Shown piece after piece: positions 1-6,310 of a stretch of DNA of 6,310 nucleotides (positions are counted from its first letter, which is position 1; every line of letters begins with the position of its first letter). Source of the stretch: Bacteroidales bacterium. Its GTDB lineage: Bacteria; Bacteroidota; Bacteroidia; Bacteroidales; UBA10428. The stretch lies in NCBI GenBank assembly GCA_030626465.1, contig DAOUOU010000163.1, positions 1 through 6,310 on the forward strand, written 5' to 3'. The notes beneath the pieces were generated by a model. The model was not told the origin of the DNA. It ran no database searches and saw only the letters and a program-made list of their open reading frames with translations. The translations under genes and the position numbers were made by a program.

Positions 1-1
1 C

Positions 2-2449
2 ATGCCGGAACACCTGAGTAACGCATTACAACAACTAAACAAGACAAGTGAAATATATCATAAAAAAGTATATCTCCTGTCACATGGAAATACAACAAAT
101 GAAGCCCTTGAAGAGTTAGAAGCTCAAATTCCATCGCTTCAGATGCTTAAAAAATCAGGTGGTATTGAAAGCTACATTGGGATCTTCTCTCTTGTTTTTT
201 CAACCCGACGTCAACAAGAAAAAATCAAGCAATGGAATACGTTCTGGACGAATGATAAAAAGCTACAATTGAAGACAAAAATTAATGAGGCGGCTTTAAA
301 AAATCTTATTAAGAAGGAAGCTTTTAATGGCTTCTATCAAATGCTTGAAAAATCTTTTAAGCCCGTTCATCCGGATACCTTATTTGCAGATTTTTCTATG
401 TTGATCAGTGATTTCAACATACAGTTATCCGACAGAGTTGTTGTGGCAACAATAATAGGTATTGATGATCAGGACCAAAAAGAAGAACTTATACAGGTAT
501 TTAAAGGTGAAGATCGTTCGTATATACTTGATAGAAAAGACTTCTTTAATAAAATATTTGAACTTATAGAGAAAGATTTTAATAAACTGATAAGAATCTC
601 ACTTATCCTGGTTTTTGTTATAATACTACTATTTCTCGGTCGTATTGAAACTGCCATCATTACCTTCCTTCCTATCCTTGTAAGTTGGATATGGACTCTG
701 GGTATCATGGGCCTTACAGGGCTCAAACTGAACTTTTTTAATATCATCATCTGTACCCTGATATTCGGATTGGGAGTTGATTATTCCATATTTATCACAA
801 AGGGATTGATACATAAATATCGGTATGGTCATGATGATATCCGGTCATTCAAATCATCAATACTTATTTCGATGCTTACAACCCTCACCGGACTGGGAGT
901 TCTTATCCTGGCAAAACATCCTGCTTTGCGCTCCATTGCCAGTCTTGCTATAATAGGTATTATTTCGGTGGTGGTAGTTTCGTTTACCCTGCAACCCTTA
1001 TTATTTAATTTCCTTGTTGGAACCGGAAATACAAAACGCACCATCCCTGTTCAGCTGAAAGATATATTTCTAAGCTTTTTAATTTTTCTGAATTACGCCA
1101 TACTATCACTATTCCTTACAATCCTGGTTCCGGTAGTAATTATCCTTCCGTTCAGAAAGACAAAGAAGCAATACGCAATGCGTAAGATCGTAGGTGTACT
1201 TATCAGATTTATCTTTTTTCTTCATCCTGGCGTGAAATTCAGGAAACAAGGAATCGATAAAGGGATATTTAGCATACCTTCCATCCTGGTCTCAAATCAT
1301 CAATCAATGGTGGATATTCTTATATTCTTATCCTTCTCTCCGAATATTCTGATCCTCACAAAAAACTGGGTATGGAATAATCCAATCTATGGATTGCTGG
1401 TACGATACTGTGCACATGTCAACATATCAGTTGGCTACGAAAACGTACTGGATACCATTAAGGATCGTATAAACAAAGGCTGTTCCATACTTGTTTTTTC
1501 GGAAGGGTCAAGATCCAGAGATGGTGAGATCAGCAGGTATCATAAAGGAGGTTTTTACATTGCACAAAAGCTTCAGTTGCCGGTTCAGTCTTTCCTGATC
1601 TATGGTGCACGCGATGTTCTTCCAAGAAATCAATTCATGTTATATCCGGGACAGATCACAATTAAAAAATTGTCGGAATTCAGAATAGAAGATAAGGATG
1701 ACAGGGCATATTACTATCGGGCAAAGCAAACATGTTCTGAAACAAGAGAAGCTTTGAAGGTTATGAGAAATGAAGAATCCTCACCTGTTCTTTTCAAACA
1801 TCGTCTTAATGCCAGTTACATATTCAAAGGGCCCATCCTGGAAAACTATATTAAAATAAAACTTCGTCTTGAAAACTATTATGAGTTGTATAACAGACTT
1901 ATACCCAAAACAGCCAAAATCACTGATATTGGTTGTGGGTATGGAGCTATGGCTTATATGTTAAGTTTATGTAGTCCAAGCCGAAAAATCATTGCAGTTG
2001 ATTACGACGAAAACAAAATAACAACTGCCAAAAACTGCGAATTATCAAATCATTGTAAGGTACAATTTGAATCTGCAGATATACTTGATTATGAAATCTC
2101 CAATTCAGATATTTTTATTTTAAGTGATCTTCTGCATTACCTGGAAACTGAGAAGCAACAACAATTGATAAACAACTGTGTTTCCAGGTTAAACAGCAAG
2201 GGTAAGATCATCATTCGCGATAGCGACTCTTCACTAAAAAAGCGTCATCTGGGTACGAAAGTAAGTGAATTCCTGTCTACCAATATTGGCTTCAATAAAA
2301 CCAGGAACAAACTGTCTTTTGTTTCCAGGGAGTTTATTAAAAAAATAGCTGAACAGAATAACATGCATCTTGAAATTATTGATACAACATATTTCAATTC
2401 AAACCTGATCTATGTGCTGCAAAGGAAAAATGATGGGCAGGAAATATGA
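2..2449 (+). CDS. Trifunctional MMPL transporter / lysophospholipid acyltransferase / SAM methyltransferase, 5'-truncated
   Basis: This is the C-terminal 815 residues of a three-domain inner-membrane protein. Residues 1-195 look like the second periplasmic loop of an RND/MMPL exporter. Five membrane segments follow (about 199-213, 217-238, 244-266, 285-303, 311-339), matching TM8-TM12; the third carries GVDYSIF (258-264) with Asp260, the usual TM10 acidic residue. Another hydrophobic stretch (357-384) leads into a PlsC-like acyltransferase with the HX4D motif (His433...Asp438) and FSEGSRS (499-505), a variant of FPEGTRS. From about 615 there is a class I methyltransferase with DIGCGYG (642-648) and VDYDE (666-670). 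The family is usually about 1,200-1,250 residues, so roughly 400 residues (TM1-TM7 and the first periplasmic loop) lie left of the window; the ATG at base 2 is probably an internal Met. Inference: it exports and helps tailor a lipid or polyene product. The substrate of each domain is unknown. The stop overlaps the next gene. Confidence 0.9.
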   Translation: MPEHLSNALQQLNKTSEIYHKKVYLLSHGNTTNEALEELEAQIPSLQMLKKSGGIESYIGIFSLVFSTRRQQEKIKQWNTFWTNDKKLQLKTKINEAALKNLIKKEAFNGFYQMLEKSFKPVHPDTLFADFSMLISDFNIQLSDRVVVATIIGIDDQDQKEELIQVFKGEDRSYILDRKDFFNKIFELIEKDFNKLIRISLILVFVIILLFLGRIETAIITFLPILVSWIWTLGIMGLTGLKLNFFNIIICTLIFGLGVDYSIFITKGLIHKYRYGHDDIRSFKSSILISMLTTLTGLGVLILAKHPALRSIASLAIIGIISVVVVSFTLQPLLFNFLVGTGNTKRTIPVQLKDIFLSFLIFLNYAILSLFLTILVPVVIILPFRKTKKQYAMRKIVGVLIRFIFFLHPGVKFRKQGIDKGIFSIPSILVSNHQSMVDILIFLSFSPNILILTKNWVWNNPIYGLLVRYCAHVNISVGYENVLDTIKDRINKGCSILVFSEGSRSRDGEISRYHKGGFYIAQKLQLPVQSFLIYGARDVLPRNQFMLYPGQITIKKLSEFRIEDKDDRAYYYRAKQTCSETREALKVMRNEESSPVLFKHRLNASYIFKGPILENYIKIKLRLENYYELYNRLIPKTAKITDIGCGYGAMAYMLSLCSPSRKIIAVDYDENKITTAKNCELSNHCKVQFESADILDYEISNSDIFILSDLLHYLETEKQQQLINNCVSRLNSKGKIIIRDSDSSLKKRHLGTKVSEFLSTNIGFNKTRNKLSFVSREFIKKIAEQNNMHLEIIDTTYFNSNLIYVLQRKNDGQEI
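2421..2426 (+). promoter_or_regulatory. Possible ribosome binding site deciding the oxidoreductase start
   Basis: AAAGGA lies inside the end of the upstream reading frame. Its AGGA core ends 6 bases before the ATG at 2433, 3 bases before the ATG at 2430, and downstream of the ATG at 2412. This spacing favours 2433. Bacteroidota often do not rely on Shine-Dalgarno pairing, so the support is modest; it is one of the few purine-rich sites of this kind in the window. Confidence 0.4.
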
Positions 2450-3932
2450 TATAGTAATTATCGGAAGTGGTCTTGGTGGCTTAATTACAGGCAATATTCT
2501 TTCCGGAAAGGGATTCAAGGTCGGGATCCTGGAAAAAAATACTCATGCAGGTGGTTGCCTGCAATCTTTTGAAAAAGATGGTGTTGTCTTTGATACAGGT
2601 ATTCACTATGTTGGATCATTGGAACCTGATCAGGTGCTGCATAAGCTCTTCAGCTACCTGGGAATATTACCAAACCTGAACATAAGGAAAATGGATCAGG
2701 ATGGTTTTGATCATTTCCTGATCGGAGCAGATGAATATGTGTATCCTTCCGGGTATTCCAGATTTCGAGAAAAAATTGAATCCTATTTTCCTGATGAAAA
2801 AAAAGCAATCAATAAATACATTGAAAAAATACAGGAAATATCAAATTCTATTGCCTTATATAATCTTGAGCCAATATTGTTCGATCCTCAAAATTTTTAT
2901 AAAAAATTCGATTTCGGGAACACCTGGGAGTTTATTCAATCAATTACAGGGAATAATGATCTACAGCAATTGCTGGCTGCACAAAATTCACTCTATGCTT
3001 CAAAACCCGGATCATCTTTTTTATTTATCCATGCTCTGATTACCAATCATTATCTTCAGGGTGCCTGGCGCTTTGTAGATGGCACCAGACAAATTGCCGA
3101 CGCACTTATTGAACAATTGACTAAAAACGGCGGGAAAATATTTTTACATAAAGAAGCAACAAAATTCAACTTCTCTGAAGGAAGAATAAAATCTGTTCTA
3201 ACTAAGGATGGAGAAGAATACCAGGCCAATCAATTTATCTCCGGAATACATCCTTACCAGACTATGGAAATGATTGAACAGGGGAACATTCGAAAAGCCT
3301 ATCGTAATCGCTTACAGAATCTGTCAAATACAATGTCAACCTTCAGTCTGCACATCGCCCTTGAGGATAGGAAAATCCCTTATATGAATTACAATTACTA
3401 TTATTATCCGATGGGTGATGTATGGGGCTTAACCTACTATGATCCAGGAGAATTTCCACAGTGTTTTGGGGTTTATCCTATTGCCGATTCCATGGATGAA
3501 AAGTATACCAGAGGAATGTCTGTTCTTGCTTTTATGGATTACGATGAAGTACTGAGATGGGAAAATAACCGGGTTGAAGAACGCGGAGAAGAATATGAAG
3601 CATTCAAGGAAGCAAAATCGATTCAGATTCTGAGTAAACTGAAAAATATTTTTCCGGAAATTCATGAGAACATCAAATCATATTCATCATCCACACCGCT
3701 TACATTAAGGGATTACACCGGCACCCACAGAGGAGCTACCTATGGTATTGAGCGCGATTACAGGTTCCCTAATAATTCATTATTATTTCCAGGAACAAAA
3801 GTCCCCAATCTGTTCCTGACAGGCCAAAACCTCAGCTTACATGGCATGCTGGGTGTATCGATAGGTGCTTTGCTAACCTGTTCTGAATTTATAAATTTAA
3901 ATGAACTGCTTAAAGAAATAAATTATGCTTAG
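2433..3932 (+). CDS. FAD/NAD(P)-dependent oxidoreductase, phytoene desaturase / retinol saturase-like
   Basis: A complete flavoprotein of 499 residues, the usual length for the CrtI/CrtISO/RetSat superfamily. The N-terminus is a Rossmann FAD-binding motif, GSGLGG at residues 11-16, followed by ILEKN and AGG. DTGIHYVG follows, a motif reminiscent of retinol 13,14-saturases more than of classical phytoene desaturases. The C-terminus has the family's second FAD-contact block, TGQNLSLHGMLGVSIG (463-478). No signal peptide or clear membrane helix is seen. The start at 2433 is preferred because MGRKYDIVIIG places the Rossmann strand right after the Met, as in homologues, and the spacing to AAAGGA is good; 2412 and 2430 are alternatives. 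It overlaps the upstream stop by 17 bases, which suggests translational coupling. Inference: it desaturates, isomerises or saturates a polyene or other unsaturated chain made by the operon. The substrate cannot be read from sequence. Confidence 0.88.
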   Translation: MGRKYDIVIIGSGLGGLITGNILSGKGFKVGILEKNTHAGGCLQSFEKDGVVFDTGIHYVGSLEPDQVLHKLFSYLGILPNLNIRKMDQDGFDHFLIGADEYVYPSGYSRFREKIESYFPDEKKAINKYIEKIQEISNSIALYNLEPILFDPQNFYKKFDFGNTWEFIQSITGNNDLQQLLAAQNSLYASKPGSSFLFIHALITNHYLQGAWRFVDGTRQIADALIEQLTKNGGKIFLHKEATKFNFSEGRIKSVLTKDGEEYQANQFISGIHPYQTMEMIEQGNIRKAYRNRLQNLSNTMSTFSLHIALEDRKIPYMNYNYYYYPMGDVWGLTYYDPGEFPQCFGVYPIADSMDEKYTRGMSVLAFMDYDEVLRWENNRVEERGEEYEAFKEAKSIQILSKLKNIFPEIHENIKSYSSSTPLTLRDYTGTHRGATYGIERDYRFPNNSLLFPGTKVPNLFLTGQNLSLHGMLGVSIGALLTCSEFINLNELLKEINYA

Positions 3933-5607
3933 GAAAGCATTAAAGGTATTGTTAATCATCTTTTTATCACTGATTGGGTTTTTTGCCATAATCCTGATAT
4001 TACTTTTTGCCCGCGTAACACCATCACCTCCTGATACTCCAACGAATAAAACAAGTATTTATGCTGACAAGCATCCTTCTGAAATTGATAGCGGGTTGTA
4101 TGTTATGGACAATAACTGGATAAGACAAAACAGATACGGATTATGGGAAATGTATATCGAAGGTAATGGTTACGACCGGGGTGTTGCTGCCGGAAAACTT
4201 TCGGAACATCTTGTCCGGTACCAGGAAGAGGCTTTCGTTTCGCAGATAAATAATCTGCTGCTCTCAAAACATTACCAGCGCTTTTTGCTCACCTTAATAG
4301 CATGGCTCAATAAAAATCTTACTGATCATATCAAGGATGAATATCTTAAAGAGATTTATGGCATTTCGCTCTCAGCTTCCTCAAAATTTGAACACTTTGG
4401 GCCGGCGTATCTGCGCCTTTTAAACTATCATGCTGCACACGATATCGGTCATGCCATGCAAAGCTATTACCTTGTGGAATGCACTTCATTTGCTGCATGG
4501 GATGGATATACAAAAGATTCCACACTTCTGGTCGGACGTAACTTTGATTTTTATTTTGGAGATGATTTTGCACGCAATAAAATGATTGAATTTGTTTCTC
4601 CCGATTCAGGTTACAATTTTGCCTTTGTTACCTGGGGAGGAATGATCGGTGTTGTATCAGGCATGAATGATCAGGGACTTGCTGTTACTATCAATGCGGG
4701 TACTCTGGAAATAGGCAAACGATCCTCTACTCCTGTAACTCTGGTTGCCCGGGAAATCCTGCAGTATGCCAACGATATCGATAAAGCAATTCGCATTGCC
4801 GGTAACAGTCGTATCATGGTATCCGAATCTTTCCTGATAAGTTCTGCCAAAGACAAAAAAGCAATTATTATTGAGAAGAAACCCGGAACGGAAGATATTG
4901 CCTGGCCCGATTCCTCCCTGATCATCTGCACAAATCATTTTCAGGGCAAAGAATTTATAAAAGAAGAAGATAATATAGCAAACAGGGAAAATAATGCTAC
5001 CGGGTACAGGTATGAACGAATGCGTGAACTCATCGATCAACAGGATATTCTGGATCCCTTGTCGGTAGCAACTATATTAAGAGATAAGCAGGGATTAAAT
5101 AACACAGCGATAGGATATGGAAATGAAAAAGCAATAAACCAGCTACTTGCTCACCATTCTGTTATTTTCGATCCTGCGAATTGCATTCTTTGGGTTTCAA
5201 CCTCACCCAGCGTAATGGGAGTATACCTGGCATATGATTTGAATAAAATTTTTTCTTCAGATGGACCCCCATTAAAAAGTATTGCTATTAATGAACCTTC
5301 TCTAACCATCCCCGAAGATCCCTTTATCAATAGCAGCGAATATGAAAATTATCATCTTTTCAAATCAATCTCAGACAGCATAATAAGGGCAGTTGAATCA
5401 GGCATCGAGATACCAGAGATGGAAATCACCTATTTTAAGACTTTGAACCCGGAGTATTTTGAAACCTATCTGATTTTAGGAGATTATTATTTTAGCAAAA
5501 AGAAATATTCTAAAGCCCGAGAGTACTACGAAATTACTTTAACAAAAGAATACAACAGTAAATCTGTTCAAAACTACCTTGTAAGACAGATTACTAAATG
5601 CAACTAA
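3925..5607 (+). CDS. C45-family autoproteolytic acyltransferase/hydrolase, membrane-anchored, with C-terminal TPR
   Basis: 560 residues. A basic start (MLRKALK) and a hydrophobic stretch (about 8-29) form a signal anchor, so the rest probably faces the periplasm. The core resembles the Ntn-hydrolase family of fungal acyl-CoA:6-aminopenicillanate acyltransferase. ECTSF contains the likely nucleophile Cys186, followed by GRNFDF (204-209), GMNDQGLAVTIN (246-257) and a later LIICTNHF strand. In this family the chain cuts itself just before the Cys; here that would give an anchored segment 1-185 and a catalytic segment of about 375 residues. Residues about 511-545 look like a single tetratricopeptide repeat (ILGDYYFSKKKYSKAREYYE), which could bind a partner. 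The ATG at 3925 overlaps the preceding stop by 8 bases, with no convincing ribosome binding site. Relatives accompany flexirubin-type clusters; the actual acyl donor and acceptor, or whether it hydrolyses instead, are not known to me. Its 3' end is repeated at 6231-6276. Confidence 0.87.
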   Translation: MLRKALKVLLIIFLSLIGFFAIILILLFARVTPSPPDTPTNKTSIYADKHPSEIDSGLYVMDNNWIRQNRYGLWEMYIEGNGYDRGVAAGKLSEHLVRYQEEAFVSQINNLLLSKHYQRFLLTLIAWLNKNLTDHIKDEYLKEIYGISLSASSKFEHFGPAYLRLLNYHAAHDIGHAMQSYYLVECTSFAAWDGYTKDSTLLVGRNFDFYFGDDFARNKMIEFVSPDSGYNFAFVTWGGMIGVVSGMNDQGLAVTINAGTLEIGKRSSTPVTLVAREILQYANDIDKAIRIAGNSRIMVSESFLISSAKDKKAIIIEKKPGTEDIAWPDSSLIICTNHFQGKEFIKEEDNIANRENNATGYRYERMRELIDQQDILDPLSVATILRDKQGLNNTAIGYGNEKAINQLLAHHSVIFDPANCILWVSTSPSVMGVYLAYDLNKIFSSDGPPLKSIAINEPSLTIPEDPFINSSEYENYHLFKSISDSIIRAVESGIEIPEMEITYFKTLNPEYFETYLILGDYYFSKKKYSKAREYYEITLTKEYNSKSVQNYLVRQITKCN

Positions 5608-5641
5608 CAGAATCATTGTATGTCAAACAATTACTTCCCGA
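5562..5641 (+). repeat. 80-base exact direct repeat, first (native) copy
   Basis: This stretch covers the last 46 bases of the C45 gene, the 12-base gap and the first 22 bases of the ligase gene. It is identical base for base to 6231-6310. It appears to be the native copy because both genes read smoothly through it: the C45 protein ends with a TPR-like helix and the ligase starts with a normal N-terminus. Confidence 0.97.
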
Positions 5642-6276
5642 ATATTGAACGAAAAAGTCCTCTGGAAATCAAGACTTTCCAGGAAAAACTTTTAAGGAAA
5701 CAAATAAAATACCTTGCCTCTAATTCTCCCTTTTATCAACATATGTTTACACGTGAGAAAATTGATTCTCAGAAAATCAGGTCAATTGAAGACCTGCATT
5801 TGATTCCCTTTACAACCAAAGAAGATCTGAATAAGCACAACCGGGATTTTTTCTGTGTTAAAAAAAGTCAGGTTATTGATTACATTACAACTTCAGGTAC
5901 TCTTGGTGATCCGGTAATATTTGTGATGACAGACAGCGATCTTGACAGACTTGCTTACAATGAGGCCATATCTTTTGTTTGCTCCGGATGCACCGCTAAT
6001 GATATTTTTCAACTAACAACCACAATTGATAAGCGCTTTATGGCCGGGCTCGCCTATTTTCTGGGTGCACGAAAGTTAGGAGCAGGTATTGTGAGAGTTG
6101 GGGCCGGCATACCTGAGTTGCAATGGGATACTATTATGCGTATTCAGCCAACTACTCTTATTACAGTTCCTTCCTTTATTCTTAAATTGGTTGAATATGC
6201 AGAGAAAAATGGTATCGATTACCACAAATCATCTGTTCAAAACTACCTTGTAAGACAGATTACTAAATGCAACTAA
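5620..6276 (+). CDS. Phenylacetate-CoA ligase (PaaK)-like adenylating enzyme, N-terminal half with chimeric tail
   Basis: The first about 203 residues match the N-terminal half of PaaK/CapK-type AMP-forming ligases, which activate an aromatic or other carboxylate with ATP and pass it to CoA or a carrier. Signs are the opening FQEKLLRKQIKYLASNSPFY, the strand FTTKEDL, the phosphate-binding loop TTSGTLGDP (90-98; more usually TSGTTG, so Leu95 replaces Thr), and PTTLITVPSFILKLVEYAE, which normally leads to the second half of the large domain. Full proteins are about 420-440 residues. Here the frame passes at 6231 into a copy of the tail of the upstream C45 gene, so the last 15 residues (SVQNYLVRQITKCN and the Ser before it) and the stop at 6276 are foreign to the ligase. 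The C-terminal half, including the catalytic Lys subdomain, is missing. The start at 5620 lies 12 bases after the previous stop, without a Shine-Dalgarno sequence; MSNNYF fits homologues. Inference: it supplies the activated starter or acyl group for the operon's product. Confidence 0.8.
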   Translation: MSNNYFPNIERKSPLEIKTFQEKLLRKQIKYLASNSPFYQHMFTREKIDSQKIRSIEDLHLIPFTTKEDLNKHNRDFFCVKKSQVIDYITTSGTLGDPVIFVMTDSDLDRLAYNEAISFVCSGCTANDIFQLTTTIDKRFMAGLAYFLGARKLGAGIVRVGAGIPELQWDTIMRIQPTTLITVPSFILKLVEYAEKNGIDYHKSSVQNYLVRQITKCN

Positions 6277-6310
6277 CAGAATCATTGTATGTCAAACAAT
6301 TACTTCCCGA
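6231..6310 (+). repeat. 80-base exact direct repeat, second copy at the right edge
   Basis: Identical to 5562-5641, shifted by 669 bases, and running to the last base of the window, so its full length is unknown. The match starts abruptly: 6230 is C whereas 5561 is A. It interrupts the ligase gene and carries a second ATG for the ligase at 6289, of which 22 coding bases are present. Either the sequence was joined wrongly at its end, or a 669-base segment is truly tandemly duplicated and an intact ligase gene begins at 6289. Confidence 0.97.

Noticed and set aside
2731..3039. 102-codon + strand frame inside the oxidoreductase gene
   Set aside because: It is a shifted frame of a gene with clear family motifs on both sides and has no features of its own.
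4657..5040. 127-codon open frame on the minus strand
   Set aside because: It lies wholly opposite the well-supported C45 gene, has a low-complexity composition, and shows no family motif.
5608..5619. Terminator or promoter between the C45 and ligase genes
   Set aside because: The gap is only 12 bases, with no hairpin, T-run or Bacteroidota-type promoter element.
5598..5648. Short reading frame MQLTESLYVKQLLPEY bridging the C45 and ligase genes, also partly copied at the right end
   Set aside because: Only 16 residues, in another frame than both real genes, without a ribosome binding site or recognisable features; it is a chance overlap.
1..6310. Terminal repeat as evidence of a circular molecule such as a plasmid or phage
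   Set aside because: The right-end 80 bases match an internal stretch (5562-5641), not the left end of the window, so the sequence does not close on itself.
5562..6310. Repeat pair as a phase-variation, attachment-site or diversity-generating system
   Set aside because: There is no recombinase, reverse transcriptase, inverted repeat or adenine-biased variation; the copies are identical and the second runs off the end of the sequence.

Overview
The window reads as part of one tightly packed operon, all on the + strand. It looks like a lipid or polyene biosynthesis locus of a Bacteroidota bacterium of the kind that makes flexirubin, dialkylresorcinol or aryl-polyene pigments. The evidence is the AT-rich coding sequence, the nearly absent Shine-Dalgarno signals, and above all the gene set. 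That set is an MMPL exporter fused to a lysophospholipid acyltransferase and a SAM methyltransferase, a CrtI/RetSat-type FAD oxidoreductase, a membrane-anchored C45 (penicillin acyltransferase-like) protein, and a phenylacetate-CoA-ligase-like adenylating enzyme. I know this combination from flexirubin-type clusters. The hallmark ketosynthases, acyl carrier protein, DarA/DarB and aromatic ammonia lyase are not in the window, so the pathway assignment is inference from context.

Layout: positions 2-2449 hold the C-terminal two thirds of the three-domain exporter/acyltransferase/methyltransferase, cut by the left edge. Positions 2433-3932 hold a complete FAD-dependent oxidoreductase that overlaps its predecessor by 17 bases. 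Positions 3925-5607 hold a complete C45-family acyltransferase/hydrolase with an N-terminal membrane anchor and a C-terminal TPR-like helix pair, overlapping its predecessor by 8 bases. After a 12-base gap, 5620 to about 6230 holds the N-terminal half of a PaaK-like ligase. No promoter, terminator, RNA gene, mobile element or CRISPR array was seen. No stretch over 12 bases lacks a gene until the right end.

How the genes may work together (inference): the ligase would activate an aromatic or other carboxylic acid. The oxidoreductase would adjust the saturation of a polyene or other acyl chain. The PlsC-like, methyltransferase and C45 activities would esterify, methylate or otherwise tailor the product. 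The MMPL part would move the lipid across the inner membrane.

The most striking non-gene signal is at the right end. The last 80 bases (6231-6310) exactly repeat 5562-5641, the 3' end of the C45 gene plus the start of the ligase gene, with a period of 669 bases. As a result the ligase frame runs into a second copy of the C45 tail and stops at 6276, making a chimeric 218-residue protein. This is either a misassembled sequence end or the start of a real 669-base tandem duplication. The end of the ligase frame should not be taken as a natural C-terminus.
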